Shown here piece after piece: positions 17,562 through 26,525 of a DNA stretch of 64,000 nucleotides (its first letter is position 1; each line of letters begins with the position of its first letter). The position numbers were made by a program, and so were the translations under genes. The notes under the pieces are model-generated. The model did no database searches, was not told where the DNA came from, and was given only the letters and a program-made list of their open reading frames with translations. Source of the stretch: Streptomyces humi. GTDB taxonomy: Bacteria; Actinomycetota; Actinomycetes; Streptomycetales; Streptomycetaceae. The stretch covers positions 116,501 through 180,500 of the forward strand of contig NZ_LBMU02000038.1 of assembly GCF_001005085.2 (NCBI RefSeq). Direction: 5' to 3'.

Positions 17562-18083
17562 TTACTGGTCGGTGGGGTCGGGAAGGGCGTCCAGCGCCCG
17601 GACGGCACGGGCGGTGATCTCCTCGGGAGTGCCGGAGACCTCCACGGCGACGCCCGCCTCGTCCGCCGCCAGCGGCTGGAGCGTGGCGAACTGGGAGTCC
17701 AGCAGCGCGGTCGGCATGAAGTGACCCTGCCGGTGCGACATCCGGTCCTCGATGAGCTTGCGGTCGCCGGTGAGGTGCACGAACACCACCCCGGGCGCGG
17801 CGGCCCGCAGCCGGTCGCGGTACGCCCGCTTCAGCGCCGAGCTGCTGACCACCCCGCCGAGCCCGGCCCGCCCGTGCGCCCAGGCGCCTATGGCGTCCAG
17901 CCAGGGCCACCGGTCGGCGTCGTCCAGCGGGTGACCGGCCGACATCTTGGCGATGTTGGCCGCCGGGTGGAAGTCGTCGCCCTCTGCGTACGGGACGCCG
18001 AGCCGGGCGGCGAGCAGAGGACCGATCGTGGTCTTGCCCGTGCCGGCGACGCCCATCACCACGACGACGTGGGGGGTCCGCAT
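17562..18083 (-). CDS. gntK: Gluconokinase
   Basis: 173 residues, normal for the family. Walker A MGVAGTGKTT is near the N-terminus, then YAEGDDFHP, DDADRWPWL, SALKRAYRDRLR and DRMSHRQGHFMP, all typical of GntK. It phosphorylates gluconate to 6-phosphogluconate for the pentose phosphate route. ATG 18083 has GAGG 5 nt upstream; the frame extends further without support. First gene of the gluconate operon. Confidence 0.95.
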   Translation of the reverse strand: MRTPHVVVVMGVAGTGKTTIGPLLAARLGVPYAEGDDFHPAANIAKMSAGHPLDDADRWPWLDAIGAWAHGRAGLGGVVSSSALKRAYRDRLRAAAPGVVFVHLTGDRKLIEDRMSHRQGHFMPTALLDSQFATLQPLAADEAGVAVEVSGTPEEITARAVRALDALPDPTDQ

Positions 18084-18187
18084 CACTGCCTCGCTGTCTT
18101 CCTCGACATCGGCACCGGCGAACGTCATCCGGTGCCGGCCCAAATGAAACCCATTAGGTACGACGAATTCAAGAGTGTGTGACAAAT

Positions 18188-18198
18188 AAGTCTGACTT
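18188..18198. promoter_or_regulatory. Candidate GntR operator
   Basis: AAGTCTGACTT is a perfect inverted repeat (arms AAGTC/GACTT) within ACAAATAAGTCTGACTTTTT. It lies in the divergent space between gntK and the GntR gene, just upstream of the latter's -35 region, where it could control both directions. Confidence 0.5.
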
Positions 18199-18220
18199 TT
18201 TGTGCCTGTGATCCGCTCTG

Positions 18221-18226
18221 TACGCT
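18221..18226 (+). promoter_or_regulatory. -10 box of a probable leaderless promoter for the GntR gene
   Basis: TACGCT ends 6 nt before ATG 18233 and no Shine-Dalgarno is present, so transcription should start at or next to the start codon. Confidence 0.5.
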
Positions 18227-18232
18227 GAGTGC

Positions 18233-18934
18233 ATGAGCACACCGGGCCGAGGGCTGCACGGCCGCGTACTGGACACCCTCGGTCCCGCCATCACCGCGGG
18301 CGAGTACCCGCCGGGCAGTGTCCTGCGCACGGACGAACTGGCCCAGCACTTCGAGGTCTCCCGCTCGGTGATGCGCGAGGCCGTCCGGGTCCTGGAGTCC
18401 ATGCACCTGGTCGAGTCCCGCCGCCGGGTGGGCGTCATCGTCCGCGCCAAGGCCGAGTGGAACGTCTACGACCCGCAGGTGATCCGCTGGCGGCTGGCCG
18501 GCGCCGACCGCCCGCACCAGCTGCGCTCGCTCACGGTGCTGCGCTCGGCGATCGAACCGGTGGCGGCCCGGCTGGCGACGCGGAACGCCACCGCGGAACA
18601 GTGCGCCGAACTCACCGAGTGCGCGCTCGGCATGGTGGCCAACTCGCGCGGCCACCGGCTGGAGCAGTACCTAGTCCATGACATGGCGTTCCACCGGGTG
18701 ATCCTCACCGCGTCCGGCAACGAGATGTTCGCCCGGCTCGGTGACGTCGTCGCCGAGGTCCTCGCGGGCCGCACCCACCACGAGGTGATGTTCGAGGACC
18801 CCGCCCCCGCCGCCGTCACCCTGCACGTGCAGCTCGCCGAGGCGGTACGGGAGGGCGACGCGGACCGGGCGGAGCGGCTGACCCGCGCGATCACCGTCGG
18901 CGCCCTCGAGGAACTGGACGTGCTCGCGCCGTAG
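18233..18934 (+). CDS. GntR-family (FCD) transcriptional regulator of gluconate genes
   Basis: 233 residues. The N-terminal winged helix has LRTDELAQHFEVSRSVMREAVRVLESMHLVE (quoted as LRTDELAQHFEVSRS and VMREAVRVLE). The C-terminal FCD domain has metal-type ligand residues around EQYLVHDMAFHRVIL and HVQLAEAV. It faces gntK-gntP, so gluconate or 6-phosphogluconate is the likely effector. It probably represses both directions through the palindrome at 18188. Confidence 0.9.
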   Translation: MSTPGRGLHGRVLDTLGPAITAGEYPPGSVLRTDELAQHFEVSRSVMREAVRVLESMHLVESRRRVGVIVRAKAEWNVYDPQVIRWRLAGADRPHQLRSLTVLRSAIEPVAARLATRNATAEQCAELTECALGMVANSRGHRLEQYLVHDMAFHRVILTASGNEMFARLGDVVAEVLAGRTHHEVMFEDPAPAAVTLHVQLAEAVREGDADRAERLTRAITVGALEELDVLAP

Positions 18935-18939
18935 CGCCG

Positions 18940-19362
18940 CTACGCCTGCGGGAATTCACCGTCCACGTACACCCACGCCCCGTCCACCCGCTCGAACCGG
19001 CTGCGCTCCACCAGCGAACCACCCTGGAAGGAGGCCCGGAAGGTGACCGTGCCGGTGGTGTGGAAGGCCGAGCCGTCGGTCGTCCCCAGGATCTCCAGGC
19101 CGGTCCAGCGCATCCCCGGCTCGAAGTCGATCCCCGGCGGACGCGTCCGCGGATGCCAGGTCCGCAGGAGGTACCCCTCGTCCCGCTCGACGAAGGCGCT
19201 GTAGCGCGAGCGCATCAGCCGCTCCGCGGTGGGCGCCGCCGCACCCCGGTGGAACCGGCCACAGCACCCCTCGTACGTCTCAGCGAGGCCGCAGGGACAG
19301 GGGGTGCCGTGAGCCGGTGCGGAGCCGGGCTGCCGCCGGGGCTGCGGGGTACGTCGGGCCAT
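18940..19362 (-). CDS. YchJ-family SEC-C motif protein
   Basis: 140 residues. The N-terminal zinc motif CPCGLAETYEGCCGRFH is the SEC-C signature, followed by the YchJ domain (RLMRSRYSAFVERDEGYLLRTWHP, given here as RLMRSRYSAF and LLRTWHP). The family function is unclear, possibly nucleic-acid or protein binding. It starts 14 bp after the M1 peptidase stop, so it is probably the third gene of the synthetase operon. It ends 5 bp from the convergent GntR stop. Confidence 0.88.
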   Translation of the reverse strand: MARRTPQPRRQPGSAPAHGTPCPCGLAETYEGCCGRFHRGAAAPTAERLMRSRYSAFVERDEGYLLRTWHPRTRPPGIDFEPGMRWTGLEILGTTDGSAFHTTGTVTFRASFQGGSLVERSRFERVDGAWVYVDGEFPQA

Positions 19363-19376
19363 GCGCCTATTTTCGC

Positions 19377-20843
19377 CTACGCCGACTCGGCATTGGTGGG
19401 CGGCTGCGCCGGACGCGCCGGGACCGACTGGGTGGGCAGCGCGGGCAGCGGCGCCCGGTGCACCCAGGCGTCGAACAGCCCGTCCAGCGGTTCGTCGGCG
19501 AAGCGGTTCACGTGCGCCTGGAACGTCGCCGTGGTCACGGCCCCGCCCCGGTGCAGCCCCGCCCACGCCCGCAGCATGTGGAAGAACCGCTCGTCGCCGA
19601 GCGCGCAGCGGATCGCGTGGACCGTGACCCCGCCGCGCTCGTAGAGCCGGTCGTCGAACATGGCCTTCTTGCCCGGGGCGGCGATCCGGATGTCCTGCGG
19701 CAGCCCCGCCAGCAACCGGTGTGCGATCCCCGCCAGTTGCTGGGCGCTACGGCCACCGGACCGCTCCGACCACAGCCATTCCGCGTACTTGGCGAGCCCC
19801 TCGTTCAGCCAGATGTGCCGCCAGTCGGCGATGGACACGCTGTTGCCGAACCACTGGTGGGCGAGTTCGTGCGCCACCAGCCGCTCCGAACCCCGCGCCC
19901 CGTCCACGTGGTTGGCGCCGAACAGCGACAACCCCTGGGCCTCGACGGGGACGTCGAACTCCTCGTCGGCGACGACGACCGCGTACTCGTCGAACGGGTA
20001 CGGCCCGAACAGCCGCTGGAACAGGTCCATCATCGCGGGCTGCCGCGCGAAGTCCCTGGAGAACTCGGGCAGCAGATGAGCCGGTATGTGCCCGTGCATC
20101 GGCACCCCGCCGAAGCCCGGGTCGCCCAGCAGCACGGTCTGGAACTTGCCGATCGCGAGGCTCACCAGGTAGCTCGACGTCGGCGCCGCCTGTTCGTACA
20201 CCCAGGTCGTGGTGGACGCCTTGGTGGTCCGGGTCAGCAGCCGGCCGCCGGCCACCACCGAGTAGGCGGACGGGCAGGTGACCGAGATCAGATAGGACGC
20301 CTTGTCGGCGGGCCGGTCGTTGCACGGGAACCAGGAGGGCGCGCCGACCGGCTGGCTCGCCACCAGCGCGCCGTCCGTCAGCTCCTCCCAGCCGATCCCG
20401 CCCCAGGGGCTGTTCACCGGCCTGGGATTGCCCGACCAGTGGATCTCCACGGTGAACGCGGCCCCGGCGCGCAGCGGCTTCGCGGGCTTCACCCGCAGCT
20501 TGCCGCCGCGGTGCGTCCAGTGCGGCTGGCGGCCGTCCACCCGGATCCGGCCGATCTTGAAGTCGGCCAGGTTCAGCTGGAACTCGGGCAGCGCTGCCCG
20601 GCCCGCGATCGCGTTGATCCGGGCCATGCCGGACAGGCGGTTGGGTCCGGGCCGGTAGTCCAGCGTGAGCTCATAGCGATGCACCCGGTACCGGGCGTCG
20701 CCGTTGTCCGGGAAGTACGGGTCCGGACCCGCTGACTGCTGCACTGCCACTTCCGCGTTCGCTCCCTGCGCTGTGCTCGAACCGTCTCTCGGTGCACCGA
20801 TGCCCGCGGCCACCGTCGGACGGCCCGCGCTCAGGGACGCCAT
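19377..20843 (-). CDS. M1-family zinc aminopeptidase coupled to the Pls-like synthetase
   Basis: 488 residues, a short form lacking the large C-terminal domain of PepN. HELAHQWFGN gives zinc ligands His325 and His329 with catalytic Glu326; Glu348 in WLNEG is the third ligand. In place of the usual GxMEN exopeptidase motif there is VEAQG. No signal peptide is evident. Its start overlaps the synthetase stop by 13 bp, so translation is coupled. Reported epsilon-poly-lysine degrading enzymes are zinc aminopeptidases, so trimming or detoxifying the synthetase product is a reasonable inference. Confidence 0.88.
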   Translation of the reverse strand: MASLSAGRPTVAAGIGAPRDGSSTAQGANAEVAVQQSAGPDPYFPDNGDARYRVHRYELTLDYRPGPNRLSGMARINAIAGRAALPEFQLNLADFKIGRIRVDGRQPHWTHRGGKLRVKPAKPLRAGAAFTVEIHWSGNPRPVNSPWGGIGWEELTDGALVASQPVGAPSWFPCNDRPADKASYLISVTCPSAYSVVAGGRLLTRTTKASTTTWVYEQAAPTSSYLVSLAIGKFQTVLLGDPGFGGVPMHGHIPAHLLPEFSRDFARQPAMMDLFQRLFGPYPFDEYAVVVADEEFDVPVEAQGLSLFGANHVDGARGSERLVAHELAHQWFGNSVSIADWRHIWLNEGLAKYAEWLWSERSGGRSAQQLAGIAHRLLAGLPQDIRIAAPGKKAMFDDRLYERGGVTVHAIRCALGDERFFHMLRAWAGLHRGGAVTTATFQAHVNRFADEPLDGLFDAWVHRAPLPALPTQSVPARPAQPPTNAESA

Positions 20844-23800
20844 GCCTCGATCGGGTTGCCGAGCCAGCGGGTGTCGTCGGGAACCGACTCCGCCGCCATG
20901 ACGAGCGACGCGGGACCCAGGGTGGTACGGGCCCCGATCGTGCTGCCGGGCAGCACGATCCCGCCAGGGCCCAGCGTGGCGCCCTCACGGAGAACCACAG
21001 TATCCGTCCGCAAGATCCGGTCGTGGAAGAGGTGAGTTTGCAGGACACAGCCGCGGTTCACGGTGGCCGCGTCCTCCAGGGTCACCAGATCGGTCTCCGG
21101 GAGCCAGTAGCTCTCCACCCAGACGCCCCTGCCGACGCGCGCACCGAGACCGCGCAGCCAGGCCGTCATCAAGGGTGTACCCGGAACCGAGCCGGCCAGC
21201 CACGGCACCGCAAGCACCTCCACGAAGGTGTCCGCCAGCTCGTTGCGCCACACGAACGAACTCCACAGCGGGTGCTCCCCGCTGCGGTGCCGCCCGACCA
21301 GCAGCCACTTGGCCAGCACTGACACCAGACCCGCGGCCGCACCGGCGCCGAGCAGCACCAGGCCGGACAGCAGCGGCGCCCAGGCGCCCAGCGCGCACAG
21401 CGCGGCGACCGTCAGTCCGGCCAGCGCCACCGAGCACAGCACCGGCACGATCCGGCACGTCTCCACCAGCGCCCGTGCCCACAGCAGCCGCGCCGGCGGC
21501 TCGTAGGTGCGGCTCTGGTCGCCGTCGGCGGCGCTGCGCGGCAGCTTCACCGGCGGCAGCCCCAGGTACGACGTGCCCTTCTTGGCCTTCTTCGGCGTCG
21601 CCGACAGCACGCCCACCAGACCGCCGTCGGGCACGCTGCGGCCCGGCGCGGTCATCCCGGAGTTCCCGAGGAAGGCCCGCCGTCCGATCTCCGCGCGCCC
21701 GATCCGCACATAGCCGCCACCGAGCTCGTACGGCGCGGTCAGCGTGTCGTCGGCCAGGAACGCGCCCTCGCCGACCGTCGTCAGGCTCGGCAGCGCCAGC
21801 ACCGTCGACACCTCGGCACCCCGCCCGATCCGCATCCCGAGCAGCCGCAGCCACACCGGCGTGACAAGCCCGGCGTACAGCGGGAACAGGGTCTCGCGGG
21901 AGCGGTCCATCAGCTGGGACACGGTCCACGCCTGCCAGCCGACCCGGCTGTGCGTGGGGTGCGTGCCGACCCGCAGACCCAGGCTGAGCAGCCGGACGGC
22001 GACCAGGATCAGCAGGGCGTACGCCAGCCCGAAGGCGAGGGTGGCCGGGACCAGGGCGACCGCCGCGCCCCGCAGAGCCTCGCCCAGACCGTCCCCGGGG
22101 GCCACGAAACGCCCGGCGACCAGCAGCGCGGCGGCACCGGACAGCACCGGGAGCGCGCTCAGCCCGAGACCCGTCAGGCCGTACATCACCCGCCAGTAGG
22201 TGCCGCGCTGCGGCCGGTGCTTGGGCCAGTTCCGCTTGGCCTTGCCCAGCTTGACCGCCGGGGCGCCGGCCCAGCGCTGACCGGTCGGGATCTGCCCGGT
22301 GACCGCCGAACCGGGGGCCACCTCGGCGCGCTTGCCGACCCGGGCGCCCGGGAACAGCATGCTGCGGGTGCCGACGACCGCGTGGGCGCCGATCCGGACC
22401 GGGCCGATCACCAGCCGGTCGCCGTCCAGCCAGGAGCCGGACAGGTCCACCTCGGACTCCACGGCGGCACCGCGCCCCACCCTGAGCAGACCGGTGACCG
22501 GCGGCAGCGAGTGCAGGTCCACGTCGGGACCGATCTTGGCGCCCAGCGCCCGCGCGTACCGCTCAAGCCAGGACCCCGTCAGCGCGGTCGCGCCGGCTGA
22601 CTCGGCGAGCCGTTCGGCCGTCCACAGCCGCAGGTGGACGGAGCCGCCGCGCGGGTACGTGCCCGGCTTCACGCCCCGCAGCAGCAGCCGCGCGCCACCG
22701 GCCGCGAGCGCGATCCGGCCGGGCGGGGTGAACAGCACCAGGGCCCCGGCGGCGACCAGCCACCAGGAGGCCGTGGGCAGCCAGCCGTAGCCGCCCAGCA
22801 CGTTGCCGAGCGCGGCGAGGACCACCGTCCAGCGCAGCCCGAGGAGGGTGAACAGGGGGAGCAGGAGCAACAGCTGCACCAGCTGGGCCCCGCGCGGCAC
22901 CGGCGCGATGGTGCGCTCGGCGCCGTCGTCCTGCACGGACTCTTCCAGCCGGCGGGCCAGCTTGCGCAGCACCGGCTGCTGGTAGATGTCGAGGACGGCC
23001 GCGCTCGGGTAGCGGGTGCGCAGCCGGGTGGTGAGCTGGGCGGCGGACAGGCTGCCGCCGCCGATCGCGAAGAAGTCGTCGGAGGCGCTGGTCACCGGGA
23101 TGCCCAGGACCTCGGTCCACTGCTCGGCGAGCCAGGCCTCGGTGCCGTACAGCTGCTCGGCCGGGCCGCCGCTCTCCAGGCCCTCCAGGGGCCAGGGGAG
23201 GGCGTTGCGGTCGACCTTGCCGGAGGTGCGGGTGGGCAGCTCGGCGACCGGCGCGAGCAGCGGCACCAGCGCGGCGGGCAACTCGGCGCGCAGCTTCTCG
23301 ACGGCCGCCGCCTGGTCCCAGCCGTCCTGGGTGACGACATAGCCGACCAGCAGCTGGTTGCCGCTGCGCGCGGTCCGTACGGCCGCCGCCGCGCCCGCGA
23401 CGCCGGGCAGCGCCTGAAGGGCCGCGTCCACCTCGCCGAGCTCGATACGCCGGCCGCCGAGCTTGATCTGCTCGTCGGCCCGCCCGAGGAACACCAGTCC
23501 CGCACGGTCGGCGCGCACCAGGTCACCGCTGCGGTACGCCCGCTCCCAGCCCAGCGACTCCAGGGGCGCGTACTTCTCCGCGTCCTTCTCGGCGTCGAGG
23601 TACCGGGCGAGACCGACGCCGCCGATCACCAGCTGGCCGCTGTCGCCCATCGCCACGGGCTCGCCCGCGTCGTCCACGACGGCGAGCTCCCAGCCGTTCA
23701 GCGGCAGCCCGATGCGGATCGGCTCCTCGCCGGTCATCAGGGCCGCGCAGGCGACCACGGTGGCCTCGGTGGGCCCGTAGGTGTTCCAGACCTCGCGGCC

Positions 23801-24697
23801 CTCGGTGACCAGCCGCTGCGTCAGCTCGGGCGGGCAGGCCTCACCGCCGAAGATCAGCAGGCGGACGTCGTTCAGGGTCTCGGGCTCCCAGAGGGCGGCC
23901 AGGGTCGGCACGGTCGAGACGACGGTGATCTCCTGCTCGACCAGCCAGGGGCCGAGGTCGGCACCGCTGCGCACCTGGGAGCGCGGCACCGGCACCAGAC
24001 AGGCGCCGTAGCGCCAGGCGAGCCACATCTCCTCGCAGGAGGCGTCGAAGGCCACCGAGAGGCCCGCCATGACCCGGTCGCCGGGGCCGATCGGCTCCTC
24101 GGTCAGGAACAGCGCGGCCTCGGCGTCCACGAAGGCGGCGGCGCTGCGGTGGGTGACTGCGACGCCCTTGGGCTTGCCGGTGGAACCGGAGGTGAAGATG
24201 ATCCAGGCGTCGTGCCCGGTGCCGGGCCGGCCGGCGGGTCTGCCGGAGTCGCGCCGGACATCGATCTCCAGGCCCGCGCCCACGACGGCGCCGACCTCCG
24301 CCTCCCCGAACACCAGCGCGGCCCGCTCGTCCGGGTCCTCGGCGTCCACGGGCACATAGGCGGCACCGGCGGCCAGCACGCCGAGCACGGCGACGTACAG
24401 GTCGTTGGTTCCGGACGGGACCCGGACGCCCACGCGGTCGCCGAGCCCGATCCCGGCCCCGGCCAGTCGCCGCCGCAGCCGCTCCACCTCCGCCGCGAGC
24501 GCGCGGTAGCTGAGCTGGGTGGTGCCGTCGTCCAGTGCGGGCTCCTCGGGATGGGCCCGTACACTCGCTTCGAAGACGTCCACGAGCGTGCGCGGCGACG
24601 CCGCCGGCCCGGCCGAGAACCGTGCCGTGTCCCCGAACTCCTCGCGGATCTCCTCGTCGAGCAGGCCGAGAGCACTGCTCTCGTCAGTCGCTGCCAT
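20831..24697 (-). CDS. Pls/PosA-type NRPS-like synthetase (A-T-membrane-acyltransferase-like)
   Basis: 1288 residues from ATG 24697 (GAGG 5 nt before). An adenylation domain occupies about 40-500 (FTSGSTGKPKG, NTYGPTEA, YRSGDLVR, LGGRRIELGEVD, RTSGKVDR). A thiolation domain follows (DDFFAIGGGSLSAAQL, Ser about 545). Then come three pairs of membrane helices near 605-660, 840-910 and 1083-1135, alternating with three soluble domains with hexapeptide/left-handed-helix repeats. No condensation or thioesterase domain. This is the layout of epsilon-poly-L-lysine synthetase. Aligned to GrsA, the specificity code reads DAESIGTVVK, close to a lysine code. Confidence 0.9.
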   Translation of the reverse strand: MAATDESSALGLLDEEIREEFGDTARFSAGPAASPRTLVDVFEASVRAHPEEPALDDGTTQLSYRALAAEVERLRRRLAGAGIGLGDRVGVRVPSGTNDLYVAVLGVLAAGAAYVPVDAEDPDERAALVFGEAEVGAVVGAGLEIDVRRDSGRPAGRPGTGHDAWIIFTSGSTGKPKGVAVTHRSAAAFVDAEAALFLTEEPIGPGDRVMAGLSVAFDASCEEMWLAWRYGACLVPVPRSQVRSGADLGPWLVEQEITVVSTVPTLAALWEPETLNDVRLLIFGGEACPPELTQRLVTEGREVWNTYGPTEATVVACAALMTGEEPIRIGLPLNGWELAVVDDAGEPVAMGDSGQLVIGGVGLARYLDAEKDAEKYAPLESLGWERAYRSGDLVRADRAGLVFLGRADEQIKLGGRRIELGEVDAALQALPGVAGAAAAVRTARSGNQLLVGYVVTQDGWDQAAAVEKLRAELPAALVPLLAPVAELPTRTSGKVDRNALPWPLEGLESGGPAEQLYGTEAWLAEQWTEVLGIPVTSASDDFFAIGGGSLSAAQLTTRLRTRYPSAAVLDIYQQPVLRKLARRLEESVQDDGAERTIAPVPRGAQLVQLLLLLPLFTLLGLRWTVVLAALGNVLGGYGWLPTASWWLVAAGALVLFTPPGRIALAAGGARLLLRGVKPGTYPRGGSVHLRLWTAERLAESAGATALTGSWLERYARALGAKIGPDVDLHSLPPVTGLLRVGRGAAVESEVDLSGSWLDGDRLVIGPVRIGAHAVVGTRSMLFPGARVGKRAEVAPGSAVTGQIPTGQRWAGAPAVKLGKAKRNWPKHRPQRGTYWRVMYGLTGLGLSALPVLSGAAALLVAGRFVAPGDGLGEALRGAAVALVPATLAFGLAYALLILVAVRLLSLGLRVGTHPTHSRVGWQAWTVSQLMDRSRETLFPLYAGLVTPVWLRLLGMRIGRGAEVSTVLALPSLTTVGEGAFLADDTLTAPYELGGGYVRIGRAEIGRRAFLGNSGMTAPGRSVPDGGLVGVLSATPKKAKKGTSYLGLPPVKLPRSAADGDQSRTYEPPARLLWARALVETCRIVPVLCSVALAGLTVAALCALGAWAPLLSGLVLLGAGAAAGLVSVLAKWLLVGRHRSGEHPLWSSFVWRNELADTFVEVLAVPWLAGSVPGTPLMTAWLRGLGARVGRGVWVESYWLPETDLVTLEDAATVNRGCVLQTHLFHDRILRTDTVVLREGATLGPGGIVLPGSTIGARTTLGPASLVMAAESVPDDTRWLGNPIEAWRP

Positions 24698-24970
24698 CCG
24701 GTCCTCGCGTCTCGTTCCCGGAACCCTCCGGGGCGCCGGCGGGCCCTCAGGTCTGCCTGGGGTTGTCCGGCTCCGGCTGGGTAACAAACCGGAAATGTTA
24801 GTACGACGCTAGGCCGCCGTTCCTCTCGCGACCACTCGGAAGCGGCCGTTCGGGGCAGTCGGTTGAATCTTGAGCAAGCTCTGACCAGGGACTTCACGTG
24901 CCCGGCGAGAGATGGGCCACACAGCGTGATGCGGGCCAACTCCGTGTGTCCGGCGGCCCGCACCCGGCCC

Positions 24971-25414
24971 TCACGCGGCGCTGACCTCCGCCCAGATGGA
25001 CTTGCCCCAGGGCAGGTTGCCGACACCCCAGCGGCCCGAGCAGAGCGCGTCGAGGATGAGGAGGCCGCGCCCGCGGTCCCGCTCCACCGAAATGGGGCGC
25101 AGGCGGGGGTGACGGCCCAGCGGGTCGTGCACCTCGACCCGGGTCCGGGCCGCGTCGCTGTCGATGACGAGACGCACCGGGTCGTCCGGGTCGGTCTCGT
25201 AGCGCAGGGAGTTGGTGACCAGCTCACAGGTGACCAGGGCGACGGCGTCGATGTGGTCACGGGAGGCGTCCGGGATGTGGTGCGTGATGAAGTCACTCAC
25301 GTACCGCCGTGCCGCCCTGGCCGACTGGGGTTCGCTCGCCAGTAACAGGACGGGCGGCGGGGCGACTTGCAGTGCACGGGGTTCGGTCGCGGTGCTCCGC
25401 TGGCGTTCGATCAT
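24971..25414 (-). CDS. HATPase_c_2 ATP-binding protein (anti-sigma-kinase-like)
   Basis: 147 residues from ATG 25414, where GAGGGG lies 6 nt upstream. The frame extends to ATG 25498, which also has a weak SD, but codon use there is not typical. GHKL motifs are intact: N-box CELVTNSLRYE, G1 VEVHDPLGRHP and G2 GRGLLILDALCSG. Such small RsbW/SpoIIAB-like proteins are plentiful in Streptomyces. It stands back to back with an XRE-DUF5753/DUF397 pair, a WhiJ/AbaA-like arrangement linked to development. Confidence 0.85.
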   Translation of the reverse strand: MIERQRSTATEPRALQVAPPPVLLLASEPQSARAARRYVSDFITHHIPDASRDHIDAVALVTCELVTNSLRYETDPDDPVRLVIDSDAARTRVEVHDPLGRHPRLRPISVERDRGRGLLILDALCSGRWGVGNLPWGKSIWAEVSAA

Positions 25415-25655
25415 GTGGATCCCCTCACGGGCATGTCCCAACGCAGGCACGGTGGTTCGCCATGCGAGTGCGGTCACTTTCGTATTTCCCGGATTCATGG
25501 TGCCTTCCCGGCACAGTCGATCGCAATACGTCCCGCAGGATGTGAAAAATTGCGCGTGGTGTCGAGAGAGTTGCGGCACAAGTCGTCAGTCGGTGGCGAG
25601 GGTTGGGGCGGCACGGCAGACTGTCCGGCAGTTCATCGGACAGAAGGGGGAAGCC

Positions 25656-26522
25656 GTGAGCACGCCCACGGTGCGCCGGCGTCGGCTCGGTGCGAAGTTG
25701 CGCGACCTGCGCGGCGAGCTGACCCTCGACGAGGTCGCGGAGCACTCCGCAGGCGCGTTCGTCTCCTCGAAGCTGTCCCGGATGGAGACCGGCAAGACCG
25801 CCCCCAAGGCAGCGGACATCCAGGCGCTGCTCGACCTGTACGCGGAACTCGGCCGTGACGTCAGCGACGAGCTGCGCGCGGCCCTGATCATGCTCACCAA
25901 GGAGGGCGGCAGACGCGGCTGGTGGCATTCGTACCGGGGTGTGCTCACCCCGGTGTACGAGGACCTGATCAGCCTGGAGGCCGAGGCGGAGACGGTCTCC
26001 ACCTGGCAGCTGGGCATGGTCCCCGGACTGCTCCAGACCGCGGAGTACGCCCGCGAGATCATCCGGGCGACCGCCATGTCCGAGGCGGTCGAGGCACGGG
26101 TCGACGCGCTCGTCGAGGTACGGCTGGCACGCCAGGCCGTCCTCACCCGGGACAGCGACCCGCTGGCGCTCTGGGCGATCATCTCCGAACAGGCCCTGCG
26201 CTCCACCACCGAGGATCCCGCCCTGATGTACGAGCAGTTGGGGCGCCTGCTTACGATGGGGCGGCGCCCGAACATCAACATCCAGGTGTTGCGATCGGAC
26301 GCTCCCCTGCACGCCGGACTCACCGGCACCTTCAGCATCCTGGGCTTCGGTCCGCACACGGACCTGGACGTCGTCCACCAGGAAGGGCTGACCTCCGCCC
26401 TGTACATCGAGGAACGTGATCGGGTCTCCACGCACCGGGCCGCGTGGCAACGCCTCACGTCTGCCGCCGAGTCCGTCGAGGCGTCGGTGGAACTGATCAC
26501 CCAGATAAGGAAGAACGAATAG
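25656..26522 (+). CDS. XRE helix-turn-helix regulator with DUF5753 (WhiJ-like)
   Basis: 288 residues from GTG 25656, preceded by AAGGGGG. The HTH spans about residues 8-65 (RRRLGAKLRDLRGELTLDEVAE, KLSRMETGKTAPKAADI). The DUF5753 domain starts around EDLISLEAEAETVSTWQ and includes MVPGLLQTAEYAREII and HAGLTGTFSILGF. The partner DUF397 gene begins 4 nt after its stop. Members of this family regulate sporulation and antibiotic production in Streptomyces; the target is unknown here. Confidence 0.92.
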   Translation: MSTPTVRRRRLGAKLRDLRGELTLDEVAEHSAGAFVSSKLSRMETGKTAPKAADIQALLDLYAELGRDVSDELRAALIMLTKEGGRRGWWHSYRGVLTPVYEDLISLEAEAETVSTWQLGMVPGLLQTAEYAREIIRATAMSEAVEARVDALVEVRLARQAVLTRDSDPLALWAIISEQALRSTTEDPALMYEQLGRLLTMGRRPNINIQVLRSDAPLHAGLTGTFSILGFGPHTDLDVVHQEGLTSALYIEERDRVSTHRAAWQRLTSAAESVEASVELITQIRKNE

Positions 26523-26525
26523 CGA

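Noticed and set aside
16282..17724. A 480-codon frame opposite gntP and gntK
   Set aside because: Antisense to two clear genes, with low-complexity charged composition and no SD.
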